Origin: Porphyromonadaceae bacterium
GTDB taxonomy: Bacteria > Bacteroidota > Bacteroidia > Bacteroidales > Paludibacteraceae
Length of the DNA stretch: 17,401 nt
Assembly: GCA_905372135.1 (NCBI GenBank)
Contig: CAJPNS010000032.1
Coordinates: forward strand, 1-17,401
Direction of reading: 5' to 3'
This document shows positions 6,745-12,757 of this stretch, in pieces; position 1 is the stretch's first letter, and each line of letters starts with the position of its first letter. Under the pieces are notes generated by a model. That model did not search any database. It worked only from the letters and a program-made list of their open reading frames with translations, and was not told the origin of the DNA. The position numbers were made by a program, and so were the translations under genes.

Positions 6745-8184
6745 TTAAGTAGTAGACGGCAGTTGAATAATAAATTTGGTGCCTATTCCAAGCTCGCTCT
6801 CTACTTCGATAGTTCCTTTGTGTTCGGTTACAATCTTTTTTACGTATGCTAATCCTAAGCCGAATCCTTTGACATTGTGTAAGTTGCCGGTAGATACTCT
6901 ATAAAATCTATCGAATATGCGTTTTTGGTCTTCTTTCTTGATTCCTATACCATTGTCTTCTATAGATATACAGAGTTTATTCTTTTCGTTCCAAGTTTTT
7001 ACAGTCAGTACCAGATCTTTAGTTGTATACTTCACCGAATTTTCAAACAGATTGTAAATCACATTGGTAAAGTGTACATTATCTACAAGAGCAAACGGGT
7101 TCTCTGCCGATAGATATGAGTTTACTCTTCCGTTGTTTTGACTGATTTTTATCGAAAAGTTTTTAATTACCTTGTCTATTAGCTGATTGACGTTGTCTTC
7201 TTTAAGGTTTAATATCGATTGTTGTGTAGCAAATATCGATGTCTGTAACACTTTATCTACCAAGGTGTTGAGTCGTCGAGTTTCATCTTTTATTACGTTG
7301 GAAGTATTGCTGAGAAATTCGGGCGACTTACTTACCGTGCTATCGTTGAGCATCTGCGAAGCAAGTGATATAGAGGCTATTGGTGTTTTTAGCTCATGTG
7401 TCATGTTGTTGAGAAAATCAGACTTTATATCTGCGTCTCTTTTCTGGGCAAACATAGCATATATCATGACTATCAGTAGTATAAACAAGATGATAGATAT
7501 TATGATAGTCGGTAGCAACGTCTTTATAAGCTGATTGGTATACGAGTTTTGTTTTGAAAATACCAAATTGGCATAGATAGCGTCTTCGGGCTGATTGGTG
7601 GCAAATATCTCTTGTACGATAGTGTTGTGTTTGTCGGTCAGTTCGTTGTAGTTGTTCGAAAAGACGATGTTGTTGTCTTTGTCTGAGACGAAAAACAGAA
7701 AATTGTCGTCGATACTATGCTCTCTGAGTGCTAGGGTAACATGATTCAGAAATTTGCTGAAATTGATTCTATTAGCCTTGCCCACACAAGAAGTCTCGAG
7801 CATTAATTTTGCTAAGACTCTGTCGGTGAGTTGTTTATTTTGGCGATATCGTTTTTTGTAGTTTTCCGTTAATATCTCGTTCAGCCCGCCGATATAAGAG
7901 TTGGGCTTGCGATTGAGCGACGATATGCCGGTAGACGGTTCGAAGATATTGTTTAAGTACGAGTTGCCATCTTGTGTGATGACCTCGTCTATCATTCGTT
8001 TGATATCGTCTTCTTTCATTTCGAGCTCTACGTCTTTCACTGTTTTCGATACGACATCAGTGAAAGTCTGGTCGTAAAATGCTGTGGTCTCCTTTACTAA
8101 GAAGTATTGGGAGATTATCAGCGTAATAAGACTAGCCGAGATAATTGAGATAAAAATTATTAATTTTACTTTTTTCATTCGCAC
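6745..8184 (-). CDS. rprX: Membrane sensor histidine kinase, RprX-like
   Basis: A 479-residue kinase: membrane helix at about 7-28, a periplasmic sensor domain of nearly 190 residues (about 30-218) with no family I recognise, a second helix at about 222-245, then HisKA with the phosphorylated His263 in NMTHELKTPIAS, and a HATPase domain with the N box (Asn382 in NLFENSVKYT), G1 (DNGIGI, 410-415), F box (FDRFYRV) and G2 (GFGLGL, about 440-445). All catalytic elements are intact. It fits Bacteroides RprX and pairs with rprY downstream. The longest frame starts at a GTG (8184); an in-frame ATG two codons later (8178) is the likelier start, because a promoter element ends only nine bases upstream of it. 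The signal sensed is unknown. Confidence 0.9.
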   Translation of the reverse strand: MRMKKVKLIIFISIISASLITLIISQYFLVKETTAFYDQTFTDVVSKTVKDVELEMKEDDIKRMIDEVITQDGNSYLNNIFEPSTGISSLNRKPNSYIGGLNEILTENYKKRYRQNKQLTDRVLAKLMLETSCVGKANRINFSKFLNHVTLALREHSIDDNFLFFVSDKDNNIVFSNNYNELTDKHNTIVQEIFATNQPEDAIYANLVFSKQNSYTNQLIKTLLPTIIISIILFILLIVMIYAMFAQKRDADIKSDFLNNMTHELKTPIASISLASQMLNDSTVSKSPEFLSNTSNVIKDETRRLNTLVDKVLQTSIFATQQSILNLKEDNVNQLIDKVIKNFSIKISQNNGRVNSYLSAENPFALVDNVHFTNVIYNLFENSVKYTTKDLVLTVKTWNEKNKLCISIEDNGIGIKKEDQKRIFDRFYRVSTGNLHNVKGFGLGLAYVKKIVTEHKGTIEVESELGIGTKFIIQLPSTT

Positions 8185-8186
8185 TG

Positions 8187-8219
8187 CAAAGATAACTGTT
8201 TTTTTTGACTTTAACGCAA
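8187..8219 (-). promoter_or_regulatory. Promoter for rprX-rprY-murC-dpp4, almost without leader
   Basis: On the minus strand TATCTTTG (8194-8187) matches TAnnTTTG, with TTG (8219-8217) 22 bases upstream. The expected transcription start falls near 8183-8180, at the GTG codon or just before the in-frame ATG at 8178, so the messenger would have hardly any 5' leader. Confidence 0.5.
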
Positions 8220-8329
8220 GAATGAAAAAAAATCGTGCGTTTTTAACCCAAAAGAAATGTTTGATGTTGCATAAATGGCAGATTTAACATAACACCTATA
8301 TCTGAAAAACGTAACTTTTTCTTTGTTTA

Positions 8330-8358
8330 TTGTGTTTAATAAAAATATGTTACCTTTG
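8330..8358 (+). promoter_or_regulatory. Promoter for the SulP transporter gene
   Basis: TTG (8330-8332), an 18-base spacer and TACCTTTG (8351-8358) match the Bacteroidetes -33/-7 consensus. The predicted leader is about 50 bases before the ATG at 8416, and holds no clear structure. Confidence 0.65.
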
Positions 8359-8415
8359 CCCCTTATGTTTTTCACCCTTAAATGATTGATATAACATACA
8401 TATATATAGTGAGAT

Positions 8416-10107
8416 ATGGTATTTCGGCCAAAAATATTTGAAACTCTAAAACACTACTCGAAAGAGAAATTTACTGCCGACCTAATGGCAGGTATTATAG
8501 TAGGAATAGTAGCAATACCACTTGCCGTGGCGTTTGGTATTGCCTCGGGAGTAGGACCTACCGAAGGCTTGGTGACAGCTATCATAGCGGGTTTTATAAT
8601 ATCGTTTTTCGGCGGCAGTCGGGTACAGATAGGCGGACCCACCGGAGCGTTCATAGTGATAGTGTATGGTATCATTCAGCAACATGGGCTTGCCGGACTG
8701 CTTATAGCCACTATCATGGCAGGTATAATGCTGATACTGATGGGAGTATTCAAGTTGGGTAATATTATCAAATTTGTACCTTATCCCGTAATAATAGGTT
8801 TCACGGCGGGTATAGCCGTTACAATATTTTCTACTCAGATAAAAGACCTTTTCGGTCTGGATATCGATAATCTACCAGCCAATTTTGTAGATAAATGGAT
8901 AGTGTATTTCAAAAACATATCGGAAACAAACTTGGTTACCCTATTGCTCGGTGTATTGAGTGTTTTTATAATAGTCTTAGTACCAAAGATTTCAAAAAAA
9001 ATCCCAGGTAGTCTGGTAGCAATTGTTGTTATGACCGTAGCCGTATGGCTGCTGAACAGTTCGGGAACTTTCGGGCATATCAAGACTATCGGCGATATAT
9101 ATCAACTGCCTTCGGGTATACCGTTGCCTAAGATGCCTACGCTTACACTGGCAGAAGGCACCACTATAATAGACCTTATAGTACAGCTATTTCCGGCAGC
9201 TTTTACTATCGCTATGCTTGGTGCTATCGAGAGTTTGCTATCGGCTATGGTAGCCGATGGGGTGATAGCCGATAAACACGACTCCAATACCGAGCTCATA
9301 GGGCAAGGAATAGCCAATATCGTAACACCGCTATTCGGAGGGATACCCGCCACAGGGGCTATTGCCCGCACTATGACCAATATCAACAATGGCGGTAGGT
9401 CGCCTATTGCGGGGATAATACACGCTGTAACACTGCTTTTGGTGCTGCTGTTTTTAGGGAAACTCGTAGGTTATATACCAATGGCTTGTCTGGCAGGGGT
9501 TTTAGTGGTAGTGTCGTATAATATGAGCGGGTGGCGGAGTATAGCTGCACTTCGTAAGATGCCTATGAGCGACAATGCAGTAATGTGGATTACGATAGTA
9601 CTGACCGTAGTATTTGACCTCACTATCGCTATCGAGATAGGGCTTCTGCTTTCTGTAGTGCTATTCCTGAAACGTACATCTGAGGCGACATCGATAAAAA
9701 TATTCGGTTCGGAGATAGACCCAAATATAGAGAGCGACCTCGAGCTGCACGAAGAGAAACTTATTATCCCCGAAGGAGTGGCTGTGTATGAGATAGATGG
9801 ACCTTATTTTTTCGGTGTAGCCAATAAGTTCGATGAGATAATGACTCGAATGGCGAAACCGCCGCGTGTACGCATAATACGTATGAGGCGTGTGCCGTTT
9901 ATCGACTCTACCGGACTGCATAATCTCGAAAACTTATGTATACAGTCGCGGCGACAGGGCTCTATCGTAATACTTTCGGGTGTAACCATGCAGGTGCGAA
10001 AGACTCTGCTCAAAGCTAAGTTCGACGATATTATACCCGAAGACCATATCTGCTCGCATATCAATATCGCTCTCAAAAAAGCAGATGAAATATTGCATCA
10101 GGATTGA
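8416..10107 (+). CDS. SulP-family anion transporter with C-terminal STAS domain
   Basis: A 563-residue inner-membrane protein. Residues about 15-425 are a chain of hydrophobic helices typical of SLC26/SulP carriers, with the family blocks IVAIPLAVAFGIASGVGP (about 32-49), GGSRVQIGGPTGAF (about 66-79) and, in the middle, ESLLSAMVADGV. Residues about 452-560 form a STAS domain, including IDSTGLHNLE (Asp497, Ser498), the region like that of anti-sigma-factor antagonists. SulP members carry sulfate, bicarbonate, C4-dicarboxylates or other anions, usually with Na+ or H+; no carbonic anhydrase or sulfur gene sits beside it, so the substrate stays open. It is a single gene with its own promoter and a hairpin about 58 bases after its stop. 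Isoleucine is written mostly with ATA. Confidence 0.92.
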   Translation: MVFRPKIFETLKHYSKEKFTADLMAGIIVGIVAIPLAVAFGIASGVGPTEGLVTAIIAGFIISFFGGSRVQIGGPTGAFIVIVYGIIQQHGLAGLLIATIMAGIMLILMGVFKLGNIIKFVPYPVIIGFTAGIAVTIFSTQIKDLFGLDIDNLPANFVDKWIVYFKNISETNLVTLLLGVLSVFIIVLVPKISKKIPGSLVAIVVMTVAVWLLNSSGTFGHIKTIGDIYQLPSGIPLPKMPTLTLAEGTTIIDLIVQLFPAAFTIAMLGAIESLLSAMVADGVIADKHDSNTELIGQGIANIVTPLFGGIPATGAIARTMTNINNGGRSPIAGIIHAVTLLLVLLFLGKLVGYIPMACLAGVLVVVSYNMSGWRSIAALRKMPMSDNAVMWITIVLTVVFDLTIAIEIGLLLSVVLFLKRTSEATSIKIFGSEIDPNIESDLELHEEKLIIPEGVAVYEIDGPYFFGVANKFDEIMTRMAKPPRVRIIRMRRVPFIDSTGLHNLENLCIQSRRQGSIVILSGVTMQVRKTLLKAKFDDIIPEDHICSHINIALKKADEILHQD

Positions 10108-10164
10108 TGTCGGATATGTCTTATTATCCGTGTTATAGTCGGTGCGATTGGATGGGGAGCAGAT

Positions 10165-10190
10165 ACGATATTTGTCTGAAATATCGTTTA
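10165..10190 (+). terminator. Terminator-like hairpin after the SulP gene
   Basis: ACGATATTT (10165-10173) pairs perfectly with AAATATCGT (10179-10187) around a five-base loop, 58 bases after the SulP stop. The following TTATCGATG is a poor T-tract, so it may be a weak terminator or a 3'-end stabilising hairpin. Confidence 0.45.
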
Positions 10191-10228
10191 TCGATGAATT
10201 TTACTGTTTTTTGTTGGTATAGCCTTGC

Positions 10229-10257
10229 TTGTAATCGGAAAAAATAGTGTACATTTG
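10229..10257 (+). promoter_or_regulatory. Promoter for the pRiA4b ORF-3-like gene
   Basis: TTG (10229-10231), an 18-base spacer and TACATTTG (10250-10257) fit the phylum's promoter consensus. The leader to the ATG at 10309 would be about 47 bases. Confidence 0.65.
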
Positions 10258-10308
10258 CTTTAAGTTTTATATGTACGAAAAAATAAGGCTTCTAAATACA
10301 GTAATCTT

Positions 10309-10857
10309 ATGGTTTATAGGTTTTTGTTGCTATCAGACGAAATTGATAATTTTGAGCGAATCATTGAGATAAACTCAGACGCTACCTTCTCGGAGTTTCA
10401 GAAAGTGATTTTATCCTCTGTGGGTTATACCGATTCGGAATTGAATACTTTCTATATCTGTTCCGACGATTGGGAAAAAGAGCAGGAGATACTACAAATG
10501 GAGATGGATAGCGATTCGTCGGTAGATATTTATCTGATGGATAGTACACATATCGATGAATTTATCGAAGACAAAGGTCAACGACTTATGTTTGTGTTCG
10601 ATGTACTTACAGACCGTGCGTTTTTCATAGAACTAAAAGATATAGAGCTTCATAAGACACTAAAAAAGCCTGTCTGTACGGTTTCGAAGGGTACGCCGCC
10701 CGAACAAACGGTTCAGTTCGACGAAATACTCGACGATATGGTGAAGAAGAGCAACTCTGCAAACATATTCGACGAAGACCTATATGGAGACAATATGTAC
10801 AACGAAGACGAATTTGACCCTGATGGCTTCTCTGATGTTAGTTTTGACGAAAACTAA
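10309..10857 (+). CDS. Plasmid pRiA4b ORF-3-like family protein, acidic
   Basis: A 182-residue soluble protein with no signal peptide or membrane segment. The N-terminal half (VYRFLLLSDEIDNFER, then FICSDDWEKEQE-like and FVFDVLTDRAFFIEL) matches the pRiA4b ORF-3-like fold family (PF07929 as I remember it), of which Bacteroidales chromosomes commonly carry one copy of this size. The C-terminal 45 residues are very acidic (about 15 Asp or Glu) and low complexity, ending FDEN, likely disordered. Some databases call relatives IS1096 passenger proteins; nothing here suggests a mobile element, as no terminal repeats or transposase flank it. Function is unknown. It has its own promoter and stands alone. 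Confidence 0.8.
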   Translation: MVYRFLLLSDEIDNFERIIEINSDATFSEFQKVILSSVGYTDSELNTFYICSDDWEKEQEILQMEMDSDSSVDIYLMDSTHIDEFIEDKGQRLMFVFDVLTDRAFFIELKDIELHKTLKKPVCTVSKGTPPEQTVQFDEILDDMVKKSNSANIFDEDLYGDNMYNEDEFDPDGFSDVSFDEN

Positions 10858-10877
10858 TTGATGGGAAGTGTATTATA

Positions 10878-10977
10878 GAAAAATAAACTTAGTCGTTCGG
10901 GCACTGCTTGAGATTGGAAAATTCTACAAATCAATTTAGAATCCGAGTAAGTTTAGATTGTTGATGGCGGGCTGCGC
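10878..10977 (-). ncRNA. Candidate small RNA, about 100 bases
   Basis: Reading the minus strand, a good promoter (TTTG, 21 bases, TACCTTTG) is followed by a short GC hairpin (GGCG, 10978-10975, with CGCC, 10969-10966). Then comes an outer stem TAAACTTA (10955-10948) with TAAGTTTA (10891-10884) that encloses a TCGG/CCGA step and an ATTCTA/TAGAAT hairpin (10942-10921), ending in TTTTTC (10883-10878). There is no start codon with a usable frame behind the promoter. I do not recognise it as 6S RNA, tmRNA or another named family. A decayed gene leader, or a 3'-end structure of the plus-strand gene, are alternatives. Confidence 0.35.
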
Positions 10978-10980
10978 CTG

Positions 10981-11013
10981 CAAAGGTATCTATTTTAGAC
11001 GGCAGATTACAAA
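10981..11013 (-). promoter_or_regulatory. Orphan promoter pointing into the gap
   Basis: Minus strand TTTG (11013-11010), a 21-base spacer and TACCTTTG (10988-10981) match the phylum's consensus. No protein gene follows on this strand for several hundred bases; it faces the 3' end of the gene ending at 10857. Confidence 0.45.
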
Positions 11014-11107
11014 GACTTTCTAAACGCTCAAATCCTGTCATTCAGGAATTTTTCTCAACAAATAGCAGTGCCTTTTTATTACACTTTTATCGCGACGGTA
11101 ATAATAT

Positions 11108-11159
11108 GATAAATAAAGAAATAAGTCTACCAAATCGTATCATACGAATGGTAGACTTA
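11108..11159 (-). terminator. Rho-independent terminator of efp
   Basis: TAAGTCTACCA (11122-11132) is a perfect eleven-base inverted repeat with TGGTAGACTTA (11149-11159). Inside lies a second palindrome, TCGT/ACGA, so the hairpin is long. On the minus strand it is followed by TTTCTTTATTTATC. It begins 41 bases after the efp stop. On the plus strand no T-tract follows. Confidence 0.8.
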
Positions 11160-11200
11160 CGTCATAAAAAAACAAATATTTTTCGCCTTCTCTTCTCTCT

Positions 11201-11767
11201 TTAGGATTTGACTCTGCCCACATACGAACCGTCTCTGGTATCTATCTCTATTACTTCGCCTTCGCTGATAAAGAGAGGCACACGTACCGTAGCACCCGAT
11301 TCGACGGTAGCGGGTTTGAGTGTGTTTGTAGCCGTATCGCCCTTCAGTCCGGGTTCGGTATAAGTAACCTTCATCTGTACTTTTGTAGGCATATCGGCAA
11401 AAAGTATGGTATCGGTCGACGAGTCGGTTACTACTTCGAGTATCATTCCCTCGAGTAAGAAGTCGACTCCGTTGATAAGGTCGTGTGCTACAGGGTGCTG
11501 TTCGAAAGTCTCTTGATTCATAAAAATATAATCGTCGCCCTCTTTGTATAAGAACTGATACGGACGACGTTCGACACGGACGTCTTCGAGCTTTTCGCCT
11601 ATATTGAATCTGCGTTCCAATACTCTGCCGTCGACTACGTCTTTCAGGGTAGTACGCATAAAGGTATTGCCTTTACCCGGCTTTACGTGCAAGAAGTCGA
11701 TTACGAAGTAGAGCCTGCCGTCCATTCTTATGCAGGTGCCGTTTTTAATGTCTTGTGCATTCATCAT
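11201..11767 (-). CDS. efp: Translation elongation factor P
   Basis: EF-P binds the ribosome between the P and E sites and relieves stalling at proline runs. I place the start at the ATG at 11767, giving 188 residues (MMNAQDIKNG...), the same length and N-terminus as Bacteroides EF-P. The frame stays open upstream to an ATG at 11860, but a promoter element at 11820-11813 lies inside that extension, and its 31 residues are unlike EF-P. Domain I has the conserved loop KPGKGNTF with Lys32 at the tip, the residue that is modified in many bacteria; domain III ends with the family signature EVIEIDTRDGSYVGRV. No modification enzyme is visible in the window. It is a single gene with its own promoter and terminator, divergent from the SDR gene. 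Confidence 0.96.
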   Translation of the reverse strand: MMNAQDIKNGTCIRMDGRLYFVIDFLHVKPGKGNTFMRTTLKDVVDGRVLERRFNIGEKLEDVRVERRPYQFLYKEGDDYIFMNQETFEQHPVAHDLINGVDFLLEGMILEVVTDSSTDTILFADMPTKVQMKVTYTEPGLKGDTATNTLKPATVESGATVRVPLFISEGEVIEIDTRDGSYVGRVKS

Positions 11768-11812
11768 AATGTGATAATCTCTATTTTGATGTTTTATTAT
11801 TATTTCCGTCGG

Positions 11813-11842
11813 CAAAATTACTACTTTTTTTGTTACATACAA
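11813..11842 (-). promoter_or_regulatory. Promoter for efp
   Basis: Minus strand TTG (11842-11840), a 19-base spacer and TAATTTTG (11820-11813) form an ideal match to the Bacteroidetes consensus. The expected start, near 11808, gives a leader of about 40 bases to the ATG at 11767 and rules out translation from the ATG at 11860 on this transcript. Confidence 0.75.
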
Positions 11843-11903
11843 TTTTTTTGTTCGTACCACGTAATCTGAGCTAAGATGCCTTTGCTAAAAATATTGGCGA
11901 CAC

Positions 11904-11933
11904 TTGCCGTTTGGAGCTTTTTTACTAACTTTG
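11904..11933 (+). promoter_or_regulatory. Promoter for the SDR-leuS unit
   Basis: TTG (11904-11906), a 19-base spacer and TAACTTTG (11926-11933) match the consensus exactly. The leader to the ATG at 11982 is about 43 bases. It diverges from the efp promoter, with 61 bases between the two TTG elements. Confidence 0.75.
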
Positions 11934-11981
11934 CTCCGTTTTTTCGATAATCTATAAACAATTAATTACGTTTCTTATATA

Positions 11982-12740
11982 ATGAATAAAACAGCACTTA
12001 TCACGGGAGCAACATCGGGTATAGGCAGAGCCGTTGCCGATATTTTTGCAGAAAACAAGTATAACCTTATCGTAACAGGCAGACGCAGCGAACGACTGCA
12101 AGAGCTCAAAGCCGCCCTCGAACGGCAACACGGCATCGAGGTGCTTGCACTCTGTTTCGACGTAAGGGACAACGACGAAGTGGTACGCAACATAGCGTCG
12201 CTGCCCGTAGAGTGGCGTAATATCGACGTATTGGTCAATAATGCAGGGCTTGCCGTGGGGCTAAACCATATCCAAGACGGTGTCCTCGACGACTGGGAGC
12301 GGATGATAGACACCAACATCAAGGGGCTTCTGTATGTTACGCGGGCGGTGTCGCCACTGATGGTAGCCCGCAATAGCGGACATATAGTAAATATCTGTTC
12401 CGTAGCAGGTAAAGAGGTCTACGAGAACGGCAACGTATACTGTGCCACCAAGCACGCCGTAGATGCTCTGAGCAAGGCGATGCGTATCGATATGCTGGGA
12501 CACAACATAAAGGTAACCAATATCTGCCCCGGTGCGGTAGAGACCGAGTTTTCGATAGTACGTTTCAAAGGCGATACACAGCGTGCCGCAGGCACATACA
12601 AAGGTATAGAGCCGCTCACGGGATGCGATATAGCCGAGTGCATATATTTCGCCGTATCGCTGCCACAGCACGTATGTATCAACGATATGATGATAATGCC
12701 TACGGCTCAGGCAGATAGCCGTACGTTCAATAGAAAATAA
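11982..12740 (+). CDS. Short-chain dehydrogenase/reductase, YdfG-like (NADP-dependent)
   Basis: A 252-residue classical SDR. The cofactor loop is TGATSGIG (residues 8-15), with Arg34 and Arg35 after the second strand (TGRRSERL), which favours NADP over NAD. NNAG is at 86-89, and the catalytic Ser140, Tyr153 and Lys157 (YxxxK) are all present. The PG motif after the sixth strand (CPGAVETEF) is also normal. Overall it resembles YdfG-type 3-hydroxy acid dehydrogenases (serine, 3-hydroxypropionate/malonic semialdehyde), but SDR substrates are poorly predicted by sequence. It precedes leuS by 17 bases and shares its promoter, so it is probably co-transcribed with it. Synonymous sites are richer in G and C than in the minus-strand genes to the left. 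Confidence 0.88.
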   Translation: MNKTALITGATSGIGRAVADIFAENKYNLIVTGRRSERLQELKAALERQHGIEVLALCFDVRDNDEVVRNIASLPVEWRNIDVLVNNAGLAVGLNHIQDGVLDDWERMIDTNIKGLLYVTRAVSPLMVARNSGHIVNICSVAGKEVYENGNVYCATKHAVDALSKAMRIDMLGHNIKVTNICPGAVETEFSIVRFKGDTQRAAGTYKGIEPLTGCDIAECIYFAVSLPQHVCINDMMIMPTAQADSRTFNRK

Positions 12741-12757
12741 CACCGCAACACCTATTA

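Larger units (their letters stand above)
10858..11200. other. 343-base gap without a protein gene
   Basis: No reading frame of credible length or composition lies here on either strand. From left to right it holds a nested inverted repeat (10884-10955), a GC-rich hairpin (10966-10978), a minus-strand promoter match (10981-11013), a small plus-strand hairpin TCCTG/CAGGA followed by five T (11033-11053), and the efp terminator (11108-11159). The first three items together suggest a small RNA on the minus strand, listed separately. Confidence 0.6.

Noticed and set aside
10309..10857. Mobile-element origin of the pRiA4b ORF-3-like gene
   Set aside because: The family name comes from a plasmid and from IS1096 passenger annotations, but there are no terminal repeats, transposase or target duplications here, and Bacteroidales chromosomes commonly carry this gene.
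11033..11053. Small plus-strand hairpin TCCTG/CAGGA with five T as terminator of the gene ending at 10857
   Set aside because: The stem is only five base pairs and it lies about 180 bases past the stop, beyond the nested repeat; too weak to list as a separate feature.
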